Virus record (IMG/VR): IMGVR_UViG_3300037071_000774
Coordinates: 1-45,597 of that record
Source: a virus
Direction: 5' to 3' (one strand)
DNA length: 45,597 nucleotides
This document shows positions 17,238 to 25,589 of the stretch, in pieces. Position numbers and translations under genes: made by a program. Below the pieces are notes generated by a model, which saw nothing but the letters and a program-made list of their open reading frames with translations, ran no database searches and was not told the DNA's origin. Every line of letters begins with the position of its first letter. Within the stretch, counting starts at the first letter, position 1.

Positions 17238-18746
17238 ATGAAACAAGAAGCCAAGACCGGGCAGACGGATTACACTGTCCTGATATTCATCCCGGACCCG
17301 GCGAGCACGGACGGCAGCGGAAAGACCGGTCTGGTTGCGGCGAACCTGACGGTTAGCTTTTCCAGGGTCGAGACTGACAACGACGTGACGGTTACCGATG
17401 CCACGGGTTCACTCAATGACCTGGCGTCTTTGACTGCGGCGCATAACGATTGGGGCGTCATCGAGGTATCCAACACGCTCGCGCCCGGCCTTTACCGGCT
17501 GGACCTGGCCGACGCCGTCTTCGCCTCCGGGGCATGGAGCGCCGTCGTTTACGTGATGATCACCACGAGCGCGGCAGCGGCATCGCCGATGGAGTTCGCG
17601 CTGGTGCCGCAGGCTCCGATTGACGGGGTTCTACTGGCTCCTGTGACGCATACAGGCGCGGTAATTCCAACGGTCAGCGCGGTCACTGGATTGACCGCTT
17701 CCGATGTGGGCGCAATCAAAACCAAGACTGATTTTCTCCCCAGCGCGACGGCAGGAGCGGCCGGCGGCGTGTTTATCGCCGGCAGCAATGCGGCTACGAC
17801 AGTGGCCACGTTTACAAGCACGGGCGCCGTTGTTTTCGGAAGCACGTTCACGGTGACGACTAACCTCCTGGTATCCGGGACGACAACGCTCACGGGCGCG
17901 GTCACGGCATCCAATGCGAGCAATAACATCGTTGGCATCGACGTGGCGAAGATCTCCGGCGACGCCACCGCGGCGGACAACGCAGAGTTGTTCTTCGACA
18001 ACACGGGATTCAATGCCAGTAACAGTATCATCGGAGTCGCCTCAAGCGTGACGGCGCTGGGGGCTGGAAGCATCACCAACGCCACCTTTACCACGGATGC
18101 CATCGACTCCAATGCGCTGGCCACTTCCGCCGCAGATGAAATCGGGGGCGCGGTATGGGATATTACCCTGGCGTCTCACGTTACCGCGGGCAGCACCGGG
18201 GAGGCTCTCAACGCCGCTGGCGCAGCGGGCGACCCATGGATCACCGCCCTGCCGGGAGCCTACGGCGCGGGGACCGCCGGCAAGATCGTGGGCGACAATC
18301 TCAACGCCACGATCACGAGCCGGATGGCGAGCTACACGCAACCTACAGGATTCCTCGCCGCCACGTTCCCTGCGGGCACTATCGCGAACACGACGAACAT
18401 CACCGCGGGCACGATCACCACGACAACGAACCTGACGAATCTCCCGGCGATTACCGCGGGATGGCTCACGGCCACCGGTATCGCCGCGGATGCGTTCACA
18501 GCGGCGAAGTTTGCGGCGGATGTCGGGACGGAGTTCGCGGATGCCCTGCTCAATCGCGACATGGCGGCGGTGACGGTGACCAACACGCGGAGCCCGATCA
18601 ACGCGTTCCGTGCGCTCAGAAATCGCTGGTCAAACGCGGGCGGCACCTACTCGGTATATGCCGAGGATGATACCACGGTCGCATGGTCCGGACCCGTGGA
18701 CACGGACGCCGCTGCAATCCCGGTAATCGGAGTCGACCCCACATGA
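17238..18746 (+). CDS. Tail fibre or tail spike-type protein
   Basis: A 502-residue protein. The N-terminal 120 residues form a beta domain (DYTVLIFIPDP, LTVSFSRVETDN, GVIEVSNTLAPGLYRLDL) like the attachment modules of phage fibres. The middle is Ala/Thr/Gly-rich with repeated short strands (TTVATFTSTGAVVFG, NLLVSGTTTLTGAVTA). The C-terminal 60 residues (INAFRALRNRWSNAGGTYSVYAEDDTTVAW) recur as an end module in structural proteins. It starts three bases after the previous stop behind CCTAACAT. It probably decorates the tail and may contact the host; the target cannot be told from sequence. Confidence 0.6.
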   Translation: MKQEAKTGQTDYTVLIFIPDPASTDGSGKTGLVAANLTVSFSRVETDNDVTVTDATGSLNDLASLTAAHNDWGVIEVSNTLAPGLYRLDLADAVFASGAWSAVVYVMITTSAAAASPMEFALVPQAPIDGVLLAPVTHTGAVIPTVSAVTGLTASDVGAIKTKTDFLPSATAGAAGGVFIAGSNAATTVATFTSTGAVVFGSTFTVTTNLLVSGTTTLTGAVTASNASNNIVGIDVAKISGDATAADNAELFFDNTGFNASNSIIGVASSVTALGAGSITNATFTTDAIDSNALATSAADEIGGAVWDITLASHVTAGSTGEALNAAGAAGDPWITALPGAYGAGTAGKIVGDNLNATITSRMASYTQPTGFLAATFPAGTIANTTNITAGTITTTTNLTNLPAITAGWLTATGIAADAFTAAKFAADVGTEFADALLNRDMAAVTVTNTRSPINAFRALRNRWSNAGGTYSVYAEDDTTVAWSGPVDTDAAAIPVIGVDPT

Positions 18747-18747
18747 G

Positions 18748-19062
18748 ATGTTCTGCCTACCCATACTCCGGCACGCCGCTTCCGCGACTACAATCCCGGG
18801 ATGCAGGTCGCTTCATCGCCCCTGGATGGGTGGCGTGTGCGCGCCGCCAGCGGCCCCGGCGCAAGCGGGATGCCGGTCAATGCACCGGTTCTGGATGGGC
18901 GGGGCCTGCTCCGGCCCCTTCGTTCCCCCGGTGCCCGTCACGCCCGCGGGAGGCAGTGACGACTGGCGCGGGATATGGACCTACAAAGGCAAACCCGTTA
19001 ACGATGAAGATTTCATTGAACTCCTAACCCTTATCGTGCCGCTGCTGTGCCCCTGCAAATGA
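18748..19062 (+). CDS. Small Cys-rich protein with internal duplication
   Basis: A 104-residue protein. Residues about 19-32 and 44-57 are two copies of GCRS[LM]HR.WMGG.C, rich in Cys, Trp and Arg. The C-terminal part GIWTYKGKPVNDEDFIELL reads like a short conserved phage module, and the end is LLCPCK. Two other frames are open over part of this stretch, so the frame is not beyond doubt, but the repeat and the C-terminal module favour this one. The first ATG is one base beyond the preceding stop. The CPCK codons coincide with one copy of a 12-base direct repeat that recurs at the start of the 19318 gene. Confidence 0.55.
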   Translation: MFCLPILRHAASATTIPGCRSLHRPWMGGVCAPPAAPAQAGCRSMHRFWMGGACSGPFVPPVPVTPAGGSDDWRGIWTYKGKPVNDEDFIELLTLIVPLLCPCK

Positions 19063-19064
19063 AA

Positions 19065-19268
19065 ACGAGCCCGGTCCATCCTTTAGGGACAGCACCTCAG
19101 ATGGCTGGACTTTCACCAGTTCCCGTTCATGACTCGGGAGTCGATACAGCTTCTCATCTGATTTCCGGGCAGAAATTGGCGGAGAGCTACGGAATCACAC
19201 CGTCACTCAGCACCGGAACCGTTTCTTGCAAGCCGGCTTCCGGCACTAGTCGCACAGGACCAGGCACC
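19065..19268 (-). ncRNA. Putative structured small RNA, about 200 nt
   Basis: On the minus strand GCCTGGTCC (19265-19257) pairs over 9 bp with GGACCGGGC (19077-19069). One pair is a U-G wobble on this strand but would be a C-A mismatch on the + strand, which favours a minus-strand RNA. Inside are GCCGG-AAG-CCGGC (19244-19232), ACGG-tgtgatt-CCGT (19203-19189), GACT-cccg-AGTC (19142-19131) and CTGG-tgaaagt-CCAG (19119-19105). The last and the second share the form GGTGnnAnTCC, which looks like a conserved part of cobalamin riboswitches; the full riboswitch pattern was not found. A U-rich run follows the closing stem (TCGTTTTCATTT). The + strand reading here (81 codons from 19047) has third positions much less GC-biased than neighbouring genes, so I do not call it coding. 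Confidence 0.5.
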
Positions 19269-19274
19269 CCTGCA

Positions 19275-19305
19275 ATTATTTTGCACCGATGATCGCCAAA
19301 GTCAA
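19275..19305 (-). promoter_or_regulatory. Candidate promoter for the minus-strand RNA
   Basis: On the minus strand TTGACT (19305-19300) is followed after 19 bases by AATAAT (19280-19275), five of six matches to TATAAT. Seven or so bases later (about 19268) transcription would begin just before the closing stem of the structured RNA. The spacing is at the long end for sigma-70, so this is moderate evidence. Confidence 0.45.
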
Positions 19306-19317
19306 CCCGCGCAACTC

Positions 19318-22300
19318 ATGCCCCTGCAAAAACTAACCGACTGCCTGGGAAAGTCCGCCTTCCCCCCGAACGTGCGCAACGCGATCAAACGCGAGGCGCG
19401 GGTGCTCGCTCGCGGCGGGGCATCGGATGCGGACGCTTCCATGCAGGCGGTCCAGAAGTTCGCGGATGCGGTGGCGGCGGATAAGGCGGCGGTTGCGGAT
19501 GCGTTGAAGCCGGGGGCGGGGGAGTCGTTTTCGATTCGCGCTGTCACGCCAGCGCAGGATGCGGAATACATGCGGGCCGTGGAATCCGGCGACACCGCTA
19601 AGCAGCAGGCAATGGCGGATGAGGCAGCGAAGGCGTCGTCACCAGATATATTCGACGCCAGAGAAGGGATAGGCCAAGTCCCGGATAACGCTAACATCAA
19701 GTATCGCGGGTTTGTGAAGTGGATGACACCAAAGGAGTTTAGATCACTCGTTCCAAAAGGGGTGTCCGGCAGGGGGACAAAATCTTACGTAGCAGACGCG
19801 TTGAAAAGGGGGGCGAAATTAGGCCAACCGTTTATCCAAGCTGAATGGGACACACAAAAAAGTCAGTGGAAAGTGATAGACCACGAAGGAAGGTCACGCG
19901 TGGACGCCATCTCAGAAGTATTCGGCGATGTTCCGATACCGGTTCATATTTTTCCGAAAGAAGGTCTTCGAGGGAGAGACATGGATACACAGAAAAGGTC
20001 AGCGGGTTTTGTTCCGCAAAATGGAGGAACCCTCGTAACTATATCTACAAGTGCCGAAATCCTCCGCGACGCATCCGGCAAAGTCATCCCGTTGAGCGAG
20101 CGGTTCAACGAAAAGGACAGCCGGATAACGTATTCCCTCTCCCCCCACTCCGCCCTGGAGCAAGTTGAGAAAGCGATTGGCGCGCACCTCGCAAAAAACC
20201 CGGAGGCGCGCGTCAAGATGGCGGAGCAAGTGAGCGCGAACCTCGACAGGCTGCGGGAGCGGTGGAAGGACGTCGGCGAAAAACGCACCACGGAATCCCT
20301 GCAAAATGAGCAGGACATGCGGCAGGCGATGGACAGGAAAGCCTACGAGGCCGCAGGGGTGCCCGCTACGCAGGCCCGGGACATGGCCGCGAAGAATGCC
20401 GCGAAATGGCGCAAAGAGGCTGACGCGAAGCAAGCGGAGGACTGGCAGGCCGCAGCCCTGACCCGCGATTTCCAGACCTACAACGCCCTGCTGGCGGCGC
20501 TCCCTGCCGACATCCGCGGCAAGATGGGCGGATACGTGGCGCTGTCGAAAATCGCCACGCCGGAGGCGCGGGAGAAGCTGCTGGTTAAGTTAGTGGAGAG
20601 AGGGGCGGATAAAGTCGAGGAGCATCTCAAGAAGGAATACCGGGAGCAGATTACCGCGCTGGTCGATAAATCGGGGCCGTCCCGCGAGTCTGGCGAAAAG
20701 CCGAAGGGCAAGCTCGGCGGGGAAGGGCATCGCCTGGTTGATGCCGTCGCGGAGGCGCTCAAGCTAACGCCGGATCAGGCGCAGGCGCGGACGGATGAAC
20801 TCCTGACCGCGATGGCGGCACCGGATCCCGACCCGGAGGCGCATGCCGATCTCGCCGATGAACTAAATCTTGTTATCCGCTTCGGGGGCCTGACGGAACA
20901 AAGCGCAGCGGATCTGGCCCGCAATTTCAAGTGGCTCAAGGATAACGTCGATCTCGCGCGCTCGCAGTGGCGCATGCAGGAGGAGGCCCGACTGGCGGAA
21001 GTGGCGCGGCTCAAGGAATCCGGCACGGCATCTATCGGAGGCGCAGACCTGGCCGACGTAACCGCCGCGGAAGGCGGCAAGGGCGGCATGACAACGGCGC
21101 GGGCATCGGTGCTGAGCATCCCGGGGGCCATGCGGGCACTCTTTGGCAAGGACGCGGAAGTCTCGAAACGCTGGCAGCGGGCGCTGCGCATCGCGAATAA
21201 CAACTTTCTGGACGATGCCGCCGCGCTCGAAAAGGAGTTCAACGACATGCTGCGCGAGAACTACGGAGCGGGCACTCCCGGGCGTCGGGCGTTCTATGAT
21301 GAAATGATGGAACCGGTGAAGCATCCGGGCGCGTTCATTGTCTCCGGGGGCGCGATGAAAACCGCGAGACTGCCGGCGGAGACGGCGCAGAAGATTCTGG
21401 ACGGGAATGCCCCGGGGCTGGCGAAAGCTTACAGCAAGACCGATCTGGAGGCGATGCGCGCCGCCCTGGATGAGAATAACGCGCGCGGCAAGGAAGCGGA
21501 CGACAAGCGAAAGCCGCTCAAGGAAATCGCATTTCAGCAACCATCAGGCGGCAAGGAAAAGGAACTGGAGAAGATCAACCGCGCGAAGGCGATTCAGATG
21601 AGCCTGGCGTGGGCGCAGGAGCAGGGGCGGCGACCCATGGAGGCGCACGGGTTCACCGCGGAAACGCTGGCGCAGATCGAGTCGTTCCTAACGCCGGGCG
21701 CGAAGGCTTTCCGGTCGTGGTTTCAGCAGCACTACGCGGGCGAATGGGCGCAACTCAACGCCGTGTTTGAACCCATGCAGGGCGTAGCGCTGCCGCAGAT
21801 TCCGAACTATGCGCCGCTCGCATTTAAGGCCGAGGGCAAGGTTGATAGCGGGGGCCTCGACCCGTTCTCGTCGCCCATGATGGAGGCGGGCGGCATGGGG
21901 ATGGGCATGCTCAAGAACCGCGTGGAACGGCACTCGGCGCAGCCTGCGCTGAACGATGCGTTCTCCGTATTCTTCAAGCACATGCGGCAAACCAGTTATT
22001 TCCGGCACTTTGCGCCCACCGTGCGCGAGATGCGGAACGTGCTGGGATCGGTGGACGTTCAGAACGCGATCATGACCCGGCACGGAGAGAACGGGAAGGA
22101 AGTCGCGTCCAAAGTCCTGAAGATCCTGGACGCGGGCGGCAGCATCGCGAAATCCGCATTCGGCGACAAGTGGATTAATCGCATCGCGCAGGCCCGGTCC
22201 ATCGCGAGCCTGTCCCTGAACCCAGCCACGGTCCTGAAGAACTCCGCGGCGTTCCTGAACCTGGCCTATCGCATCCCGGCCGGCGAGTTCTCGAAAGGGC

Positions 22301-23310
22301 TGGCGAAACTCGTGGCGGGCAAGCTGGATATGCATGCCCTGTTCAATTCCCCAACGATTCAGCGGCGACTCACCGCAGGCGCGGGACCGGAAATGCAAAT
22401 GGCCATGCAGGGGATCAAGGGCATGAAGCCGACGCGGCTCGCCAGTCTCATGCAAAAGGGACTGCTCCCTATCAGTTTCACGGACGCCTACACCACGGCG
22501 GGAAGTGCCGCGATTGCGCTTGATTACTACCGGCGCGAAGTCAGGGCCGAAGGCGAGAAAACAGTGGAGGCCGACATCGAAAAGGAGGCGCTGCTACGGT
22601 TGGAGGAGGCGCTCGGCGACGTGGCGCAGCCTATCGGATTTCTTGACAAGAGTATCGCCGAACTGGAGCGCACGGCGCTGGCGCGGTTGATCTTTATGTT
22701 CCAAAGCGAACCACGGCAGAAAGTGGCGCTGCAACTGGAGGCTGGCAGCGAAGGCGATAAGCGCATGCTCCTGAAGGGACTGGCTCTAAATGCTGTCGTG
22801 GGTGTGGCCATGCAGGCGATAGCCGCGATGTGGCGGGACATGCGGGACGATGACGATGATGAACTCTTTGACCCGGAGCATTGGAAGCCGCGGGATTTTA
22901 TTATCGCCGCCGTGCTGGGACCGTGGACCGCGCTGCCGATCTTTGGCGCTCCCGTCATCGAGGCCCTGGCCACGGCGTTTAAGGGCGTGACCTTTGATAA
23001 CTCTCTGGCCAGCGATGCCAACAAGGCGATCAGCGCGGCAAAGAATGCCTACCGTGCGGTCACGGAGGAAAAGCGCGACGGGACGCTCAAGGCAAAGGAA
23101 CCGCTGGAAAAGGTTATCAGTTCAGCGGAAGCCCTGGCGCAATCGGCATCGGTGTTGCTCGGGCACGGCGAATACGGGGCGGCATCGCGCGTGAGCGGGT
23201 ATTTCTTTGACCTGATGGACAACCTGATCGATGACCCGGAGGAGGAGCAGGCGCAACGGGAACGCGCGGCGCGAAGGGAACGGAGAGAGGCGCGGGAGGA
23301 TGCGGAATAA
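19318..23310 (+). CDS. Giant virion protein, gp16-like position, polyvalent type
   Basis: A 1330-residue protein, the longest in the genome. It is mostly helical and Ala/Lys/Glu-rich, with a Met/Gly-rich patch near residues 855-870, hydrophobic stretches near 1158-1172 (LKGLALNAVVGVAMQAIAAMW) and near 1195-1212 (IIAAVLGPWTALPIFG), an acidic DDDDDE run between them, and a very basic end. Residues about 108-247 form a separate module with WKVIDHEGRSRVDAISEVFGDVPIPVHI, which resembles a ParB-like or large polyvalent-protein domain and has clearly lower GC than its flanks. SFSI near 64 and YSLSP near 264 bracket it. In T7 the largest core protein is ejected and spans the cell envelope; this one probably acts alike. 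No lytic transglycosylase motif was identified. Confidence 0.65.
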   Translation: MPLQKLTDCLGKSAFPPNVRNAIKREARVLARGGASDADASMQAVQKFADAVAADKAAVADALKPGAGESFSIRAVTPAQDAEYMRAVESGDTAKQQAMADEAAKASSPDIFDAREGIGQVPDNANIKYRGFVKWMTPKEFRSLVPKGVSGRGTKSYVADALKRGAKLGQPFIQAEWDTQKSQWKVIDHEGRSRVDAISEVFGDVPIPVHIFPKEGLRGRDMDTQKRSAGFVPQNGGTLVTISTSAEILRDASGKVIPLSERFNEKDSRITYSLSPHSALEQVEKAIGAHLAKNPEARVKMAEQVSANLDRLRERWKDVGEKRTTESLQNEQDMRQAMDRKAYEAAGVPATQARDMAAKNAAKWRKEADAKQAEDWQAAALTRDFQTYNALLAALPADIRGKMGGYVALSKIATPEAREKLLVKLVERGADKVEEHLKKEYREQITALVDKSGPSRESGEKPKGKLGGEGHRLVDAVAEALKLTPDQAQARTDELLTAMAAPDPDPEAHADLADELNLVIRFGGLTEQSAADLARNFKWLKDNVDLARSQWRMQEEARLAEVARLKESGTASIGGADLADVTAAEGGKGGMTTARASVLSIPGAMRALFGKDAEVSKRWQRALRIANNNFLDDAAALEKEFNDMLRENYGAGTPGRRAFYDEMMEPVKHPGAFIVSGGAMKTARLPAETAQKILDGNAPGLAKAYSKTDLEAMRAALDENNARGKEADDKRKPLKEIAFQQPSGGKEKELEKINRAKAIQMSLAWAQEQGRRPMEAHGFTAETLAQIESFLTPGAKAFRSWFQQHYAGEWAQLNAVFEPMQGVALPQIPNYAPLAFKAEGKVDSGGLDPFSSPMMEAGGMGMGMLKNRVERHSAQPALNDAFSVFFKHMRQTSYFRHFAPTVREMRNVLGSVDVQNAIMTRHGENGKEVASKVLKILDAGGSIAKSAFGDKWINRIAQARSIASLSLNPATVLKNSAAFLNLAYRIPAGEFSKGLAKLVAGKLDMHALFNSPTIQRRLTAGAGPEMQMAMQGIKGMKPTRLASLMQKGLLPISFTDAYTTAGSAAIALDYYRREVRAEGEKTVEADIEKEALLRLEEALGDVAQPIGFLDKSIAELERTALARLIFMFQSEPRQKVALQLEAGSEGDKRMLLKGLALNAVVGVAMQAIAAMWRDMRDDDDDELFDPEHWKPRDFIIAAVLGPWTALPIFGAPVIEALATAFKGVTFDNSLASDANKAISAAKNAYRAVTEEKRDGTLKAKEPLEKVISSAEALAQSASVLLGHGEYGAASRVSGYFFDLMDNLIDDPEEEQAQRERAARRERREAREDAE

Positions 23311-23369
23311 AAAGCCCCGCACCTTAATCAACCTCTGGTTTTGCCGGCCAGAGTCTTCGGATGCGGGGC
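23309..23369 (-). terminator. Intrinsic terminator for the minus-strand DUF3309-like gene
   Basis: GCCCCGCA at 23314-23321 pairs with TGCGGGGC at 23362-23369, and inside it CTCTGG (23333-23338) pairs with CCAGAG (23348-23353). On the minus strand the outer stem is followed by TTTTTATT. On the + strand no U-run follows. It therefore ends transcription coming leftward from 23582, about 60 bases after that gene's stop, and lies just after the stop of the 1330-residue gene. Confidence 0.75.
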
Positions 23370-23429
23370 GGTGACCAGTCGTATACAGTTAGAAGGAGCG
23401 TAACGATAGGCCAAGCAACCTCTCCTGCC

Positions 23430-23582
23430 TCAATTCAGCACAATCGGGAACACCCGCAAGCCCAAAATGATGAACAGCACGATGATCGGCCCGAACCGGG
23501 CAGGGGCGGGCCACGTTGGAAAGAACAATCCGCAGGCGGAAAGCACGATCAAAACCCAAAAGAGGATAGGCAGGATGTTCAT
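23430..23582 (-). CDS. DUF3309-like small membrane protein
   Basis: A 50-residue minus-strand protein too short for many gene callers. Two hydrophobic segments (NILPILFWVLIVLSACGLFF and FGPIIVLFIILGLRVF) flank PTWPAPAR, which matches the PTWP hinge of the DUF3309 family of tiny bacterial membrane proteins. The family's role is unknown. The ATG lies behind GGTTAAAAGT with no SD, like other free starts in this genome. A terminator on the same strand follows at 23309-23369, so the gene is a self-contained unit placed between two + strand virion genes. It could be an accessory (moron) or a lysis-related membrane peptide. Confidence 0.7.
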   Translation of the reverse strand: MNILPILFWVLIVLSACGLFFPTWPAPARFGPIIVLFIILGLRVFPIVLN

Positions 23583-23627
23583 ACTTTTAACCTTGCACGA
23601 ACCGCGCCGTCTGGCAACAGTGCGTCC

Positions 23628-25268
23628 ATGCTGGACACAACGGATTCCACAACGCTGGCCGCGGGCAATAACAGCGCGGTCACGCCGTATCCGGTGGCCT
23701 GGCCAAGCCTGGACCCGGCGCATGTGAAGGTGCGGGTGATCGCGGTCGGCTCCGGCACGGTAGCGGTAGCGGCGGGAGTCGCCACGTTCTCGGCATCGCA
23801 GACGCTTGAAATCGGGGGCCGGGTTCGCATCGCGACGACGACCTACGTCATCGCCACGCGGGTGAGCGCCACCGTCTATACTTTCACCGTTCGCCCAACG
23901 ATCTCGGCCACGACGTTCTGGCTCATGGACGTGTTCACGGAACTGGCACCCGCGGACTTCAGTTACACCCTGGACGGGTCGGGCGTGCTGGATGCCATTG
24001 TTACCGATGTGGCGGTTCCGGTTACCTCCCTTGTCCTGATCTATAGGCAGACGCCGCCGCTTCAGCTTGTGACGCTGCCCGTGGCGGGAAGCCTTCCCGC
24101 GGCCACGCTGGAGCGCATGGCAGATCGTAACACGATGATCGAGCAGGAGACGCGGGCGATGATCGACGGCACCGTCTCCGGGGTCGTGGGCGGCACCGTT
24201 CCCACGGGCGGAACCGGGCTGACAGGCCTCACAGCATATGCTTTGCTTGCCGGCGGAACCACGTCCACGGCGGCAATGCAGCAGGTATCGGGACTGGGAA
24301 CGCTGTCGCCGCAGCAATATCTCGGCAGCAATGGAGCGGCGGCGCTGCCGACTTGGAAAACGCCCGCTTTCGGGGATGTCTTTGGGCCTGCCGTCTCCGG
24401 CACCAGTAACCTCGCGATCTTTGCCGACACCACGGGGAAACTTCTGAAATCCAGACAGGAGACGAATGGCAACGCTACCTCGCTGGACCTGGGGGATGTC
24501 ACGGACGCGACGCCGCGACCGCTGACAATTTTCCAGACCGTGGACAACGCCGCGCTGGTGGCGCAGTTGGTGATTTTGAATCTGGCTGTTCTCAATGCGA
24601 CTGCCGCGGCCACCATTCAGGAGTGGCAGAACAACGGCAGCAATCGCGCGAAGCTGCTGGCCACCGGCCATTTCCGGCTTCTGGATGGCACGCTGGCGCT
24701 GCCCATCTACAGTTTCGAGAATGCGCCGGATTCGGGGCTTTACTGGGACGGCTCGAAGATTGTCGCCGTCATCGGGGCGGCGGCAATGATGAAGGTAGGG
24801 CCTGCGGACGTGACCGTCCTGGGCAACCTCATCGTTTCCATCGCGGCCACGACGCGGCTTATCGTATCGCCAACAGAGGTAGGCTTTGGGGCCGCGCTGA
24901 CTCCGCTCACCGATAACTCCTTTGACCTGGGACTGATCGCTACGCGAGTGCGCAACGCCTACCTTGCTGGCGGGGTCATGGCGGCACTGCATGCGACCCC
25001 CGCGGCCCCGACAACGATAGCGAGCGCGGGCACGATAGCGCCCACGAGCGCGGTCACTTCCATTTCAGGAACCGCCGCGATCTCTACCATCACGGTCCCG
25101 TCATTCATCTCCGCCACGGCGGGACGGCTTACGCTCCTGCCAACCGGGGTTTTCACCTGGGATACCGCGGGCAACATCGCCCTGGCGGGAACCGCGGTTG
25201 TCAACAAAGCTCTGGACTTCACCTGGAATGCAACCTCAGGCAAGTGGACGCCTCACTACATCGCTTAA
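23628..25268 (+). CDS. Tail fibre protein, T7-type N-terminus
   Basis: A 546-residue protein. The first 150 residues follow the pattern of T7-type fibre attachment domains: VTPYPVAWPSLDPAHVKVRV, LEIGGRVRIAT and FSYTLDGSGVLDAIVTDVAVP, which dock the fibre on the nozzle. A helix near 155-175 (ATLERMADRNTMIEQETRAM) is the usual coiled neck. The remainder is Gly/Ala/Thr-rich shaft with a DNSFDLGLIATRVRNAYLAGG motif near 427-447, common in phage fibres, and a C-terminal beta end. The long upstream open frame from 23361 covers the terminator and the opposing gene and is not credible; ATG 23628 begins the conserved domain. Confidence 0.8.
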   Translation: MLDTTDSTTLAAGNNSAVTPYPVAWPSLDPAHVKVRVIAVGSGTVAVAAGVATFSASQTLEIGGRVRIATTTYVIATRVSATVYTFTVRPTISATTFWLMDVFTELAPADFSYTLDGSGVLDAIVTDVAVPVTSLVLIYRQTPPLQLVTLPVAGSLPAATLERMADRNTMIEQETRAMIDGTVSGVVGGTVPTGGTGLTGLTAYALLAGGTTSTAAMQQVSGLGTLSPQQYLGSNGAAALPTWKTPAFGDVFGPAVSGTSNLAIFADTTGKLLKSRQETNGNATSLDLGDVTDATPRPLTIFQTVDNAALVAQLVILNLAVLNATAAATIQEWQNNGSNRAKLLATGHFRLLDGTLALPIYSFENAPDSGLYWDGSKIVAVIGAAAMMKVGPADVTVLGNLIVSIAATTRLIVSPTEVGFGAALTPLTDNSFDLGLIATRVRNAYLAGGVMAALHATPAAPTTIASAGTIAPTSAVTSISGTAAISTITVPSFISATAGRLTLLPTGVFTWDTAGNIALAGTAVVNKALDFTWNATSGKWTPHYIA

Positions 25269-25280
25269 CCATATACGATC

Positions 25281-25589
25281 ATGGCCGCTATCACTTTGGA
25301 CGCAAACGGGGACGGGTCGATTCCGGCCCGCACCTTCAACAATCTCGCCGCTGGCCGTCGTGCCCTCGTTTTCCATCTCGTGTCCGGAACCGCCTCATGG
25401 GGATGGGATAACACCGGGACCAATACCGGCACCGTCTCCGTTTCCACTGCCGCCGATGCCGGGATTGCGATGGCGGTGAATGAGAAGTTTTCCTATTCCA
25501 GCGATCTCTGTGATTGCTCGCGCCGGATTCTTTTCAAGGGCAGCGCCGCCGCGGTCATCAACTATCAGGAGAATCTTCAAACCGCATGA
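25281..25589 (+). CDS. Small fibre-associated hypothetical protein
   Basis: A 102-residue, beta-type protein (AAITLDANGDGSIPARTF, RRALVFHLVSGTASWGWDN, FKGSAAAVINYQENL). It starts 12 bases after the fibre stop behind TTAACCATATACGATC with no SD, and its stop overlaps the next start. The size and place suggest a fibre accessory or a small surface domain protein. No family is recognised. Confidence 0.65.
   Translation: MAAITLDANGDGSIPARTFNNLAAGRRALVFHLVSGTASWGWDNTGTNTGTVSVSTAADAGIAMAVNEKFSYSSDLCDCSRRILFKGSAAAVINYQENLQTA

Noticed and set aside
18683-19027. 114-codon alternative frame over the Cys-rich gene
   Set aside because: Arg/Pro-rich translation typical of a shadow frame in GC-rich DNA; the other frame has an internal protein repeat and a fold-like C-terminus.
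19047-19292. 81-codon + strand frame (GTG start) over the structured element
   Set aside because: Its third positions are much less GC-biased than those of neighbours, it has no recognisable motif, and the stretch has paired stems with a minus-strand wobble. Kept as a possibility only, though its stop does overlap an ATG.
23361-23627. 89-codon N-terminal extension of the tail fibre
   Set aside because: It runs antisense to the DUF3309-like gene and part of its terminator, and the T7-type fibre domain begins at the ATG at 23628.
23430-24992. 520-codon minus-strand frame under the fibre gene
   Set aside because: Shadow frame, Arg/His/Gly-rich without motifs; only its last 50 codons read as a real small membrane protein.
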